DNA of 64,000 nucleotides from Echinicola pacifica DSM 19836 (GCF_000373245.1 NZ_KB890738.1:501713-565712); one strand, 5' to 3'. Numbered from the stretch's first letter, positions 43,873 through 54,200 are shown. Numbers and translations are program-made. Notes: generated by a model from the sequence alone, not told the origin.

Positions 43873-46800
43873 TTAGAATATATATCTCAAACCAACCTGC
43901 ATGCCCCAAGTAGTAGAATAGCTACTTTGGTTTCTGAAAGGAGTGGTTACCAATTCATCAGAAGTTGTCTGAACGGTAAGGGCAGGAATCCCTGAAGCAG
44001 GAGTATCAGAGGCCAGGTTAAGCAGGTTTTCTGCTCCGTTTAGCTGCTGTTGTACTCCCCAGTTTTTGCTAAGAAGGTTACCCACATTTACGATATCCAC
44101 ACTTAGCTGAAGCGTATGCTTATGCGATCCAATTTCCGTAAATAGATCCTGGAGGATTCTTACATCCCATCTGTTTAGCCAAGGCATCAGGAAACCATTT
44201 CTCGGAAGGTACTCTCCTCTGTATTTCTCCAAGCCATTTTCGCTTACGAAAGCATCAAAAGCTGCTTTCTGCTCAGCTACTGTAAAATCACCATCTACCA
44301 AAGGAAGGTCATCGGTGTTATTAGGAAGGAAGATCAGGTCGGCGTTTATCCCATCATTATTGATATCATCTCCATAGTAATAGGAGAATCTACCTTGATG
44401 CGATCCGCTATAATACACGCCTACGGTGGTCGCAGCAAAATTAGAATATTCGAATCTATAGTTGATGTTTGCGACTACACGGTGAGGGATCGCATAATCA
44501 GAGATATGAAGCATCTGATCATTTGGACTGTTGATGATCGGGCTGGCACCCCAAGCGGAGTTGGCGCTAGAGCCAGAGTTGGCAGAAACCTCCTGCGATG
44601 CAGAATAGGTATAGAATACTGAACCAGATATGCCATTATAATCCGGCATTGTCAAACCAACTGTTGCACTGAAGGCATGACCTTTCACATCTGTATTAGT
44701 AAGTACGGTAGCGCTATTTCCACCCATTACTGAGTTATATGCTGTGCTTTGGCCAGGAAGGAAAAACTCCCTATCATCTCCATAATCGCCTACTTCTCCA
44801 CTAGAACCATAATTCATAGTGTTGGTAGAGCGAGTTCTGTTTGCACCATACTGGAATACACCATTGATATCTTTGGTATAAAGGAGGTCAGCAGTAGCAA
44901 TCAAAGGCGTATTAGGAATAACATAATCTGCTCCTAAGCTAGATCTCCATACCATCGGCATCTTAAATTCTCTATCCACCAAAGCAAATGAGCCTGGAGC
45001 TCCTTCAGAAGGAGAAGAGATAAACACGTCTTCTGCACCAGCAGGAACGTTATTTACATGGTAATATCTATCAGGCTGGAAGGTAATATTTCCTATCCAT
45101 CCGGCTACGTCCTCATAACTTCCAGGCTCCACATTATTTTGGATCACACCTGCGTTGGTTGGCATATTGGTAAGCCATACGAAAGGTACTCGACCGGAGA
45201 AGGCACCTGTACCACCTCTAAGTGTGAAGGTTCTGTCGCCATTCACATCCCAGTTGAATCCTAATCTTGGAGAAACCATGATTTTAGACTTAGGCCAGTC
45301 GCCAGAGCTATAGTGCGTAGGCATACCGTATTTGTCCAGAAGGGTGATATTATCGATAGACTGGTTTGCAGTCAGGTCATTGAGGTAAATAGGAAGCTCT
45401 GCACGAACACCAAAGGTCAGGTCCAAATCTTCGTTTACCGAGAACTTATCCTGAGCATAGATAGAGGCAAGGCCAAAATTCACTCTAGAGTAAGTATCTT
45501 GTCCTTCATACGGATAGGTCAATCCAAACATGGTAGGCGCCACCTCATTGGCAGTGCCAGTGGTAAGGAAGTCCTCCACAGAGGCATATCGGTAATAAGA
45601 AGTACCCATTCTCACATAACTGTTTCCAAACTTCTGAATTTCAAAAGCTGCCCCAGCGGTGATGGTATGACTACCTTCTACATAAGTAAGGTTGTTTATG
45701 AAGGAGTAGTTGTCATTAACCACGTCATTATTATAAGAGAAAAGCTCAGTACCAAAACTCATATAGTTGATAGAACCTGGAGATTTCACACCATTTACGA
45801 TCTCACCGCCATCCCAGATATCCACAAATGGGAAGAGCTGGTCACTTGGAGTGGTTCTGGTATCTCTGATTCTGGAATAAGTTGCCAGGAACTGGTTACT
45901 TAATTTGGCAGAGAAGTAGCTATTAAGTTCAGCAGTGATAGATCTCACAGAGTTTTCAAAGCCATAATTGGCATTTTCGAAAGCGATGGAATTCTGACCC
46001 ACACGTGATCCATTGGAGAAAGGTGAGCGTGGTCTAGGACCAGAATTGGCGTTAGCCACCTGAGGGGAAATCCCCACCACCTGATTATAACGAACGGCTA
46101 GTTTGTGCTTTTCGTTGATATTCCAATCCACACGAGCAAGGAATTTGGTGCTCTCTTGTTTTGCTTCATTGGCATATCCCTGATATCTGCCTGGATCATA
46201 TCCCCACTGGTTGATCAGGTGATCTCTTACTGCTTCTAGGTCAGCGACTGTTGTTCTGGAGATATTATTCTCTGGATCAGAAACACCATTAGTTGAGGGC
46301 TTCCATAGGTTGGCGCCAGAGGCATTTGCTCCTGTTTGGAGTTCTCTTTCAGCATTGACAAACAAGAATAGTTTGTTTTTGATGATAGGACCACCTAGTC
46401 TAAAACCAAAGTTCTGGCTAGCGGCATCAATTTTTTCCAGCTCATTATCTTCAATTTTACGACCTTGAAGATCCTGGTTTTGAAGGAAATAATAAGCGGA
46501 ACCTTCAAAGGTGTTCGTACCACTTTTGGTAACGGCGTTGATACCGGCACCAGTAAACCCACTTTGGGTAACATCAAAAGGAGCGATGTTTACAGAGATT
46601 TCCTCAATCGCATCCAAAGAAATCGGCTGGGAATTACCTCCTGGTAGGGGGCTACCACTCAGACCGAAGCCATTATTGAAGTTGGCACCATCAATCTGCA
46701 GGTTATTGTACCTAGCATCTCTACCGGCGAAGGAGTTACCGTCTGCCTGAGGCGTAAGACGAGTAAAGTCCATGATACTACGATTGATTTGCGGCAAGTC

Positions 46801-47244
46801 GGTGATTGCTTTTTGTCCGACATTGGTCGCAGCGCCTGTTCTGGAGGCATTGAAGTCATCCAGACTGCTGGAGGTCACCACGATCATCTCTAGCTCAGAC
46901 TCATCATCCAGTAGAATCACATCTACAGAATAGGGCTGGCCCAGACTTAGGTTGATATTGGTGATTTGAAGGGCCTGAAAACCTATATAACTTATCTCTA
47001 AGGTATAGGGTCCACCCACTCTTAGGTTGGCTAGATTAAACCGGCCATCGATGCTCGTCACAGCACCATACACGGAACCAGACGGCCCATGCGTGGCCTT
47101 TACTGTGGCACCGATTAACAATTCTCCTCGAGCATCAACCACATTTCCTCGAATGCTACTGGTTGTTACCTGCCCATACAGCATGGTGGTTCCCATAAGA
47201 ACCATTACTACTGTTAGTAATTTTTTGAGTAAATTTTGCCTCAT
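43873..47244 (-). CDS. TonB-dependent receptor, Oar-like
   Basis: A 1123-residue outer-membrane receptor. Signal peptide ends near MLYGQ (residue 25). A carboxypeptidase regulatory domain follows (about 28-110; IRGNVVDARGELLIGATVKA, GRFNLANLRVGGPYTLEISY). The plug (about 140-245) has the Oar-type stretch DLPQINRSIMDFTRLTPQAD and YNNLQIDGANFNNGFGLSG, and the barrel ends MQVGLRYIF. Oar, first described in Myxococcus, is a TonB receptor-like protein without a SusD partner, now linked to protein or peptide export and uptake. No partner gene is adjacent. A -7 element TACCTTTG lies on the minus strand at 47311-47304 without a clear -33 box. Confidence 0.93.
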   Translation of the reverse strand: MRQNLLKKLLTVVMVLMGTTMLYGQVTTSSIRGNVVDARGELLIGATVKATHGPSGSVYGAVTSIDGRFNLANLRVGGPYTLEISYIGFQALQITNINLSLGQPYSVDVILLDDESELEMIVVTSSSLDDFNASRTGAATNVGQKAITDLPQINRSIMDFTRLTPQADGNSFAGRDARYNNLQIDGANFNNGFGLSGSPLPGGNSQPISLDAIEEISVNIAPFDVTQSGFTGAGINAVTKSGTNTFEGSAYYFLQNQDLQGRKIEDNELEKIDAASQNFGFRLGGPIIKNKLFLFVNAERELQTGANASGANLWKPSTNGVSDPENNISRTTVADLEAVRDHLINQWGYDPGRYQGYANEAKQESTKFLARVDWNINEKHKLAVRYNQVVGISPQVANANSGPRPRSPFSNGSRVGQNSIAFENANYGFENSVRSITAELNSYFSAKLSNQFLATYSRIRDTRTTPSDQLFPFVDIWDGGEIVNGVKSPGSINYMSFGTELFSYNNDVVNDNYSFINNLTYVEGSHTITAGAAFEIQKFGNSYVRMGTSYYRYASVEDFLTTGTANEVAPTMFGLTYPYEGQDTYSRVNFGLASIYAQDKFSVNEDLDLTFGVRAELPIYLNDLTANQSIDNITLLDKYGMPTHYSSGDWPKSKIMVSPRLGFNWDVNGDRTFTLRGGTGAFSGRVPFVWLTNMPTNAGVIQNNVEPGSYEDVAGWIGNITFQPDRYYHVNNVPAGAEDVFISSPSEGAPGSFALVDREFKMPMVWRSSLGADYVIPNTPLIATADLLYTKDINGVFQYGANRTRSTNTMNYGSSGEVGDYGDDREFFLPGQSTAYNSVMGGNSATVLTNTDVKGHAFSATVGLTMPDYNGISGSVFYTYSASQEVSANSGSSANSAWGASPIINSPNDQMLHISDYAIPHRVVANINYRFEYSNFAATTVGVYYSGSHQGRFSYYYGDDINNDGINADLIFLPNNTDDLPLVDGDFTVAEQKAAFDAFVSENGLEKYRGEYLPRNGFLMPWLNRWDVRILQDLFTEIGSHKHTLQLSVDIVNVGNLLSKNWGVQQQLNGAENLLNLASDTPASGIPALTVQTTSDELVTTPFRNQSSYSTTWGMQVGLRYIF

Positions 47245-48130
47245 AAATTTTAGATATTGATTGATACTACTGATTTATTAAAAGGGAATACTAATTTTCA
47301 GCACAAAGGTATAGGACTTTACGGGGTTTTTATTTTAGTAATTGTTAAGTTTCTCCTTGCTACACGATACATTACTTAACATTAACTTTACCCACTTATA
47401 GAATATTCTTCTAAAGTTAAGAAGTATTTTAACTTTTCCCGAAAATATCAGACCTATACAGTCAAAATTTCTACAAAAAATTCTCTCACCTCCCTATCCT
47501 TCTTGCAGGGCACGTTTCTTTATAAAAAATATTTGTATTATCCTAAAAATATTGTATCATAAGCTCCATTATAATTCAAATTTGATTTCCTGTTTCGGCA
47601 TTTATACCAAATAATTACAGCCTAAAACAAATAATAAAAACCTAAAATATGGAATCTTAATACGCTATAAGTAATAGTCGATTTATATCAGTAAAAATCA
47701 TTGGAGCCTTTTCTATGAAATTTTACTAATCTCCGTTTCTTAAAATTCTCAGTACAAGCTGATAACAGTTCTCCAAACGTAAGAAGTCAAACCCCTATTG
47801 GCTCAGCCAAAATCTTAGCCTCCCAAAACATCATAATCCAATAGGATCTTAGTCAAGCACAGTTTTGTAAACAAAATAGTAGAATAAACTAATTTCGGGG
47901 GTTTCGAAGCCAGTTCCTCCCTGCCACCTATCACGCAAGCTACTGTATCTGGGCTATGAAAGCCTAAAAGTTAAGAACAGATAAGAGCCGATGGCAGAAG
48001 GCCAAGTACGATTTCGCAATAAAGAATATGGAAAATGGAAAAACAGTCATACAGAGAGCCTTGTATTTATTAAGAAGCGCCTCGTTAAATAATTGTAAAA
48101 AGCTAAAGTAGAGTCGAATTTTTAAGGATA
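47245..48130. other. Long AT-rich intergenic region
   Basis: About 890 bases between divergent genes, with no coding frame, tRNA or terminator that I can support. Near the receptor it has TACCTTTG (47304-47311, minus strand) as a possible -7 element and TTAACATTAA at 47376-47385. Confidence 0.5.
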
Positions 48131-48844
48131 ATGTCCGATCTTGTGCACATGAGTAAAAAAGCGATTGGATGGCTTTATTTATATCTATTTGCAGGAATTG
48201 CCGACTTGGTTGCCATCGCCAAGGGTTTACAGGAGTATAGATTTTTCACCAAACCCCTAATTATAGTATCGTTAGGCCTGTTTTTTTATTTCACCACCCA
48301 GTCCATTCAGAAAAGCTTACTTCGCAAAGCAGTCCTTGCAGGCTTATTATTTTCTATGATTGGGGACTTTCTGCTGTTATTTCCTGATTTATTCTCCTAT
48401 GGACTTGGGGCCTTTTTAGTAACCTTGATCTGCTATATTATCGTCTTTAAGCTCACCCAAAACCATCAGGTAAACCTAAGGTCGGTGAATTTCCTGAAGA
48501 TTTTCTTCTATAACTTACCCATATATCTGATCACCGCCATCGTCTATTTCCTGATCAATGATCACCTATATAGTCTGAAAATCCCCGTTATCATTTATAT
48601 GCTCACCATGGCCCTGATGGTGATCATCGCCCGCGAGAGGTTCCAGCGCACCAATATCCAGAGTTTTATTCAGATCCTTGCTGGGGCTTTTCTCTTCATG
48701 ATTTCGGATAGCTTATTGGCCCTGGATATTTTCTTTCAGCCCATAGAAAATGGAGGAGTCCTGATCATGGGCACCTATATCATGGCTCAGTTGCTGATCA
48801 TCATGGGCATAAGAAGCCACCTAATTCATAGCCCGGGAAAATAA
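48131..48844 (+). CDS. YhhN/TMEM86-type lysoplasmalogenase-like membrane protein
   Basis: A 237-residue protein with about eight hydrophobic helices matching the YhhN family: FFTKPLIIVSLGLFFYF, then MIGDFLLLFPDLFSYGLGAF, and near the end GAFLFMISDSLLALDIFF. The Asp residues in GDFLLL and SDSLLAL are the conserved polar positions of the family. Animal members hydrolyse lysoplasmalogen vinyl-ether lipids; bacterial members are only partly tested. A start at 48149 (MSKKAIGWLYLYL) is equally likely. Single gene; the next gene starts 90 bases later on the same strand. Confidence 0.85.
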   Translation: MSDLVHMSKKAIGWLYLYLFAGIADLVAIAKGLQEYRFFTKPLIIVSLGLFFYFTTQSIQKSLLRKAVLAGLLFSMIGDFLLLFPDLFSYGLGAFLVTLICYIIVFKLTQNHQVNLRSVNFLKIFFYNLPIYLITAIVYFLINDHLYSLKIPVIIYMLTMALMVIIARERFQRTNIQSFIQILAGAFLFMISDSLLALDIFFQPIENGGVLIMGTYIMAQLLIIMGIRSHLIHSPGK

Positions 48845-48934
48845 ACTATCCATGAATATTCGTAGGTATATTTCATAACAATTTAATCTAAACTTCTGGC
48901 TTAAACACTTAATTAGCCTTAGTTTAGTGACATT

Positions 48935-49837
48935 ATGAAAAAAATAACCTTTCTTATCCTTGCTTTTATTATTGCTTTCCCCTCATTTGGCCAAGGCCAG
49001 AAGGAGCTAAAAGTAATTAGTTATAATATATGGAATGGCTTCGACTGGGGCAAGGATCCAGAAAGAAGGCTAGCCTTGGGCCAATGGATGAAGAACCAAG
49101 CGCCCGATGTAGTGGCCCTTCAGGAGCTCTGTGCTTATACCCCTGAGAAACTTCAGGAAGATGCCACATCCTGGGGTCATGACTATTCGGTATTACTCAA
49201 GACCACTGGCTATTCGGTTGGTATTACCTCCGCAGAGCCGATCGAGGTTCGCTCAAGATTATTTGCACCGCTGCACCATGGAGCCTTGCATGTGGTGATT
49301 GTAGGGATCGATTATCTAGTGATCCACCTGCACCCAGGCAGTATTCAGCGTCGCCGCGAGGAGCTCCAGTTGCTACGTGCATATATAGATGAGGTAATCC
49401 AGACTACGGAGAACCTGATGGTGCTGGGAGATTTCAATGCCCACAGCCCGCTAGATGCCTCGGTATATCTCGAAAACCAGGCTTGGCTGGAAGATAAATG
49501 GGAAAGCTATCAGGAGAAAGGATTGGATGGAAATATGGCCATAAAGCTTCAGCCAGATTATTCGGTGATGGCAGGCTTCCTGAGCCTTCCTTTATATGAT
49601 GTGGTATGGCAAAGCAAGGGTGCTTCCAAAGACAATGTGAGCTATCCAGCCATGGCGCTTAGCGATAAGGAAAATCAAGGCACAGAAATCCCCGGCAATG
49701 AGCGAATAGACTATATAATGGTTTCTGAAGACCTGCAACCTAGCATCATAGAGGCCCATATTGGGAATAAGGAAGACAATTGGTATTTATCAGACCACTA
49801 TCCCGTAATCGCCACATTTAATTTGCCAGCCAACTAG
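48935..49837 (+). CDS. Secreted endonuclease/exonuclease/phosphatase family protein
   Basis: A 300-residue exported protein (signal MKKITFLILAFIIAFPSFGQ) with the metal-dependent EEP fold. Catalytic motifs appear in order: VISYNIWNG, VVALQELCAY (metal-binding Glu), LVIHLHPGS, VLGDFNAHSPLD (Asp-x-Asn), ERIDYIMVS and LSDHYPVIATF (terminal Asp-His). EEP enzymes cut phosphodiester or phosphomonoester bonds in nucleic acids, sphingolipids or inositol phosphates; an extracellular phosphodiesterase is the cautious call. No phosphate regulon gene is nearby. Confidence 0.92.
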   Translation: MKKITFLILAFIIAFPSFGQGQKELKVISYNIWNGFDWGKDPERRLALGQWMKNQAPDVVALQELCAYTPEKLQEDATSWGHDYSVLLKTTGYSVGITSAEPIEVRSRLFAPLHHGALHVVIVGIDYLVIHLHPGSIQRRREELQLLRAYIDEVIQTTENLMVLGDFNAHSPLDASVYLENQAWLEDKWESYQEKGLDGNMAIKLQPDYSVMAGFLSLPLYDVVWQSKGASKDNVSYPAMALSDKENQGTEIPGNERIDYIMVSEDLQPSIIEAHIGNKEDNWYLSDHYPVIATFNLPAN

Positions 49838-49950
49838 GCAAAAAGGAAAATTCCCCGCTCCCGCCATTTTAGCATAATTATTTAGCAATTATAGTCTAGC
49901 CACGGGTATTGCACAGGAAGATTTAATCCTTGGACTATTGTTTTTTTGCA

Positions 49951-50271
49951 TCAAAAAAACCAGATGGCGATGGCCAGGCCCAAGGTCAATATGGTAAGCC
50001 AATTACGCTTTTGCCACAGGCTTATTCCTGCAAAAAAGAGTAAACTGAGATGGGAAAAACCTAAGTGATCCAAATGGTCGGTAAATCCTTCAAGGCCATT
50101 TTCATAGGCAAAAGGATAAAAAGTATGGATAGAAATTCCCGAAATGACTTTCATATACTGATCAATAGAGAAGGCCATTACTACCAAGGATATTGAGGCA
50201 ATTGCTAATAAAAGCATCACTCCATATTGCTCATGCAAGCGATTATATTTGGGTTTGGCTCCTTTAATCAT
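49951..50271 (-). CDS. Small membrane protein at the end of the siderophore-receptor operon
   Basis: A 106-residue protein with three hydrophobic segments (about 18-36, a region around LGFSHLSLLFFAGISLW, and WLTILTLGLAIAIWFF at the very end). No known family is recognised. Its start overlaps the stop of the PepSY-protein gene by 8 bases, so it is translated together with it. By position it may assist the PepSY membrane protein in iron reduction or transport, which is inference only. It contains a few histidines (FTDHLDHLGFSHLS) between helices 2 and 3 that could bind metal or heme. Confidence 0.65.
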   Translation of the reverse strand: MIKGAKPKYNRLHEQYGVMLLLAIASISLVVMAFSIDQYMKVISGISIHTFYPFAYENGLEGFTDHLDHLGFSHLSLLFFAGISLWQKRNWLTILTLGLAIAIWFF

Positions 50272-51568
50272 GTTTAGAAATGGATATAAACCTCAAATAA
50301 ACTGCCCTTGCTAGGTAAAAAATTATAAACCCATAAAATATAAATCCTACCAAAAGAGAGGGAAGGCCAATTCCATACCGAATGCTCAGCACTGCTATAA
50401 GTGAAATGGACAATAACATTCCTCCCGTCCATCTGATTAATAAAGGCTTTAGCGCAATAAAATCAGGTTTTTCCTGTCTTTTTTTCTTCGTTCTTTCGAG
50501 ATAAATAATAAATCCACTAATAGAAAGAAAGCCGGAAGTAAAGGCAAGAATGGCATAAATAATCTTTAAGCTCATCCCCCCAAAATCACCAAAATGGAGT
50601 GCTTCCTGAATATAGTAAAGCTTAGTAAGCTTTCCCTCTTCATTAATTTTGAAGCGGGACACTATCTCCAATTGCTCTTTTGTCAGCACCAGCTTATTTG
50701 ACCTTCTCTCATACGCCTGCCCAGCGACATCCCCCAAAACATGGATGAGACCGTCTCCATTGGTGCTCGGACGAATATCCCAAGGCACCATTTCAGGAAA
50801 AGCCTGTTGGGTAATATCCATTATCCGATCATAATTAAGAACAAACCGCTTATCCAGTTCTGCACTGAGGGGTTTGTGATCGGGAGAATACGCATTGGGG
50901 AGCTCCTTTCCTGCAGCAGTCATGATATAGGATTGCCATCCAAGCCAAGCGCCAGAAATGGAGATCATAAGGTTAAAAATCAAGGCTGCTGCACCAATAT
51001 ATTTATGTAGATCGGCTTGGGTAATACGCATATTCTTGCGCCGAACTTTACCGAAGCTTTGTTTCTTCATAAACTTCCCATAAATCAAAAATCCGGTAAT
51101 CGTGGACACCAGCAAGGCCAGCCCAATTAACCCGACGATTTGCCGGCCATAGTTTGCCTCATAGAAGCGGACGTGGATATTTCGAAGGAAATAACTGAAG
51201 GTCTTGAAATAATTTCTTTCGCCCAGGATTTCTCCCGTATAGGGATTTACAAACACCTCCCAAAACATGGGGTTAAACTCCTCGGCCTCATTTGGCCGAA
51301 GGCGGATATTCCATGAATCAAGGTGTTCTCTGGGCAGTTCCACCTCAAAAAGGTATTTATCAGGATGCATTTCCAATACTTCCTTCACCGCCTTGCTGAG
51401 TGAGGCTCGTTGTGGAGAAGGCTGCACCTTGGTCAATTGGGGATTGAGCAGCTGATCTACTTCTGGCCTAAAAAGTGCTGCAGCACCCGTTAGGCTTAGA
51501 AAAGCGATCATCAGTCCAGCGTAGAGGCCGACCCAATTGTGAATTTTCCAAAGTAGCTTTTTGTCCAT
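50264..51568 (-). CDS. PepSY-associated transmembrane protein (iron-uptake type)
   Basis: A 434-residue inner-membrane protein of the PepSY_TM family, often called iron-regulated membrane protein and found beside siderophore receptors, where a reductase role has been proposed. It starts MDKKLLWKIHNWVGLYAGLM, the usual KxHxWxGL first helix, and has a periplasmic PepSY-like region (KAVKEVLEMHPDKYLFEVELP), then YTGEILGERNYFKTFSYFLRNIHVRF and helices with DLHKYIGAAALIFNLM and EALHFGDFGGMSLKIIY. The frame is open from 51589, but 51568 gives the standard start. It follows the receptor gene by about 100 bases. Confidence 0.9.
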   Translation of the reverse strand: MDKKLLWKIHNWVGLYAGLMIAFLSLTGAAALFRPEVDQLLNPQLTKVQPSPQRASLSKAVKEVLEMHPDKYLFEVELPREHLDSWNIRLRPNEAEEFNPMFWEVFVNPYTGEILGERNYFKTFSYFLRNIHVRFYEANYGRQIVGLIGLALLVSTITGFLIYGKFMKKQSFGKVRRKNMRITQADLHKYIGAAALIFNLMISISGAWLGWQSYIMTAAGKELPNAYSPDHKPLSAELDKRFVLNYDRIMDITQQAFPEMVPWDIRPSTNGDGLIHVLGDVAGQAYERRSNKLVLTKEQLEIVSRFKINEEGKLTKLYYIQEALHFGDFGGMSLKIIYAILAFTSGFLSISGFIIYLERTKKKRQEKPDFIALKPLLIRWTGGMLLSISLIAVLSIRYGIGLPSLLVGFIFYGFIIFYLARAVYLRFISISKHD

Positions 51569-51671
51569 ATGCCAAATCCCCCAAACCATCCAAAAGGCTG
51601 GTAGGGGGATATTAGTTTAAGTATTTCCCGATGGGGGATGCAAAAATAATAATTCTATTTCAAATGCCGGA

Positions 51672-54131
51672 TCAGAAGGTATAAGAAACAGTGGTCATGA
51701 CATTTCGAGGTGCTCCAGGAAAAGCCCGTAGGTAATCATATCCACCCACCCAGTGCGTTTTATTAAGCACATTATTCACATTCATCTGAATCTGGAATTT
51801 GTTCATCTTATAGTAAATGGCTGCGTCCACCAGTTGGTAAGCTGGAAATATTGGGGGTGCTTCGGTGCTGCCCAAGGAACCGAAGCGCTCGCTAACAAAA
51901 TTAGTTCCCAGACCAAATCCCAAGCCTTTGAACTGGCCAGAGGCAATGATGTATTTCGTCCAAAGATTACCCACATGCTTAGGGGCGTTTGGTTTTTGTC
52001 GACCAATCAAGTTTTCATCATCACTTTCCTCCACTGTAGCTTCATTATAAGAGTAATTGGCCACTAAACTCCAGTTATCAGTAATTCGGCCTACCAGGTC
52101 AAACTCCACTCCCTTACTAAGGTCCTTGCCAGTCTGTACAAGGAGATCAGGATTACCGGAATCATTGGCAGAATACAAAGCACCTCTTTCGGTAAGGTAA
52201 TATAAAGCCATGGTAGCACTCAGTCTTCCTTCGAATAGATCTCCTTTTGCACCTATTTCCATAAGCTCACTCGTCAGCGGGTCAAAAGGCCCTCCAGCCT
52301 CAGGATTATTAATAATGGAGGCCGTCTGTGGTTCATACCCCTGAAGATAGGTACCATATACATTCACCCTTGGTGACAATTCATAAACCAAGCCAAGCCT
52401 GGGAATCAGGGCACTTTGAGTAACTGACTCCTCTTCCGGAGTCTTATAATCTAGTTCATCCGTATAATAATCCTGACGTAGGCCAAGAAGCACTTTAAGT
52501 TTACCTATTTCCAATTGCTCCTGAATATATATGCCATGCGCATGTAACTGCGTCTGGGGAAAACTGGTGGTACTATAAAAATACTTGGTCATATCCATCA
52601 TTTGATTGGGATGAAGCTCATTGAGGTCAAAATGCGCTACGACAGGAATAGGGTTTCCCTGTGCATCCAAGGCATACAGGTCTTTATTATTCACATTATA
52701 AGAGTTGATAGAGCCGGTCATGTCGGCCGTGAAATAGCCTCTTGCTTGCAATTGAGATCCACCGGGCTGCAAGGTCTGCTGAAAATAATCATAGCCAAGC
52801 AGCAACTTATGCTTAATAAGCCCAGTGCTAAAGTCGTAATTGAAATAATTGCTAAAGTTATTATTCGTCCAGGTACGCTGACGAATGCCAGCTCTCATTT
52901 CTACCTGACTAGGATCTTCGGAACCATCTCCAAGATTGGCAAATTTGTTATTGGAGCGATGCTCCAAAAGGTCCTCACTATAATCTGACCGCATAAAAAT
53001 AGAGTTAAAACTCAATCCATCCGTGAACTGATGTCTCAGTGATATGGTAGCATTTATATTTTCCTCCTTCAGGTAGTCATTGGTCATGCTTAAGGAGCGA
53101 GTGATCGGGGTAGAATAAAGGTCACCATCACCAAATACCGCCTGACCACGATCAAGTCTTCCGTCTGACTTCTGATAAACTACATCAAAATTCAAAACTG
53201 TTTTGTCTGAAGGGAGGAATGAAAATGAAGGAGCCACTACCAAATTCTTGGAGTATTGGAGATCCCGGAAGCTGCCAGAGTTTTCATAGCCGAGATTAAG
53301 CCTGTACAGAAGAGTATTGTCCTCGGTCATAGGGCCAGTAAAATCACTTAATATTCTGAAGGTGTTAAAGCTTCCTACGGTAGAAGTGATGGATTGTCTT
53401 TTCTCCTGAAGAGGCTTTTTGGTCACTCTATTGATCGTACCTCCAGGGGAAGAATTTCCAAATAATGCAGAAGCTGGGCCCTTGATGATTTCGACCCTTT
53501 CGATATGAGGGATGAGTTGTTGCTTCCAGAAACTGGTCATTGCACGCATTCCATTGACCAAATTACCATTGACATCCTGACCTTTCACGCGATTTCCACG
53601 AATGGTAATATCATTATAGAAGGTAAATTGATTGACGCCGCTGATATTCTTTACTACATCATTCACCTTATAGGCTCCCTGATCCAGCGCCAATTCCTTG
53701 GTTACATAGCCTATCGATTGTGGCACATCCCGCAAAGGCGTGGATGACTTAGTACCGATAAATGAGCGGGTATTCTTATAGGTTGTTTCTGCTCGCCCTA
53801 AGATCTCGACCGTCTGAAGTTGCATTTCGCCCTCAGTAAGTATGACATCCATGGAAGTATTTTCACCCGATTTTATGATGACCTGCTGCTTTTGGGAAGA
53901 ATAAGCAAAAGAACTGAACTTCACCCAATAAGTCCCCTCAGGAATTTTGTCAATTTGATACTCTCCCCTAGCATTGCTAAGCGTACCAAGGCCAGTGCCT
54001 TCCACCATAATATTGATGAATTCTGCGGCCTCATCCTGATCAGTGCTAATAATGCCAGACAAACTGCCAGTTTGAGCGTAAATCATCGTGCTTATAAATA
54101 TTAGACAATTTAAAAGTAAAGCTTTTTTCAT
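51672..54131 (-). CDS. TonB-dependent siderophore receptor
   Basis: An 819-residue outer-membrane receptor for ferric siderophores. The start at 54131 (MKKALLLNCLIFISTMIYAQ) gives a proper signal peptide, unlike the upstream Met at 54170. After a carboxypeptidase-like domain (about 22-100; GSLSGIISTDQDEAAEFINI) come the plug features of the siderophore group: SSTPLRDVPQSIGYVTKEL, VKNISGVNQFTFY, IERVEIIKGPASALFGNSSPGG and TINRVTKKPL. The barrel contains YGTYLQGYEPQ and ends TTVSYTF. It heads an operon with the PepSY protein and a small membrane protein. A consensus promoter overlapped by a palindrome precedes it, fitting metal-responsive control. The siderophore is not identifiable. Confidence 0.95.
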   Translation of the reverse strand: MKKALLLNCLIFISTMIYAQTGSLSGIISTDQDEAAEFINIMVEGTGLGTLSNARGEYQIDKIPEGTYWVKFSSFAYSSQKQQVIIKSGENTSMDVILTEGEMQLQTVEILGRAETTYKNTRSFIGTKSSTPLRDVPQSIGYVTKELALDQGAYKVNDVVKNISGVNQFTFYNDITIRGNRVKGQDVNGNLVNGMRAMTSFWKQQLIPHIERVEIIKGPASALFGNSSPGGTINRVTKKPLQEKRQSITSTVGSFNTFRILSDFTGPMTEDNTLLYRLNLGYENSGSFRDLQYSKNLVVAPSFSFLPSDKTVLNFDVVYQKSDGRLDRGQAVFGDGDLYSTPITRSLSMTNDYLKEENINATISLRHQFTDGLSFNSIFMRSDYSEDLLEHRSNNKFANLGDGSEDPSQVEMRAGIRQRTWTNNNFSNYFNYDFSTGLIKHKLLLGYDYFQQTLQPGGSQLQARGYFTADMTGSINSYNVNNKDLYALDAQGNPIPVVAHFDLNELHPNQMMDMTKYFYSTTSFPQTQLHAHGIYIQEQLEIGKLKVLLGLRQDYYTDELDYKTPEEESVTQSALIPRLGLVYELSPRVNVYGTYLQGYEPQTASIINNPEAGGPFDPLTSELMEIGAKGDLFEGRLSATMALYYLTERGALYSANDSGNPDLLVQTGKDLSKGVEFDLVGRITDNWSLVANYSYNEATVEESDDENLIGRQKPNAPKHVGNLWTKYIIASGQFKGLGFGLGTNFVSERFGSLGSTEAPPIFPAYQLVDAAIYYKMNKFQIQMNVNNVLNKTHWVGGYDYLRAFPGAPRNVMTTVSYTF

Positions 54132-54167
54132 GAGGGTAATTTTATTTAGACCAATTATTGATTGATT

Positions 54168-54199
54168 CAAAATTAGGCCCTCATTTTGGTCAAACCAAA
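54168..54199 (-). promoter_or_regulatory. Bacteroidota-type promoter of the siderophore receptor operon
   Basis: On the minus strand TTTG (54199-54196) is followed after 20 bases by TAATTTTG (54175-54168), an exact fit to TTTG-N19-21-TAnnTTTG. The leader would be about 30 bases. Confidence 0.75.
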
Positions 54200-54200
54200 A
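54184..54200 (-). promoter_or_regulatory. Palindromic operator candidate over the promoter
   Basis: TTTTGGTCAAACCAAAA is a perfect 7-3-7 inverted repeat that covers the -33 box and part of the spacer, a position where a bound repressor would block transcription. A second palindrome AGATTAAATCT lies at 54217-54227, just upstream of the promoter. Neither is a textbook Fur box. Confidence 0.5.

Noticed and set aside
45313-45903. Open frame of 196 codons opposite the Oar-like receptor
   Set aside because: Complement of a conserved barrel-coding stretch; composition is not protein-like.
49939-49959. A/T-only hairpin (run of T, five bases, run of A) at the end of the small membrane protein gene
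   Set aside because: Without G-C pairs the stem is too weak to call a terminator, and it overlaps the coding end.
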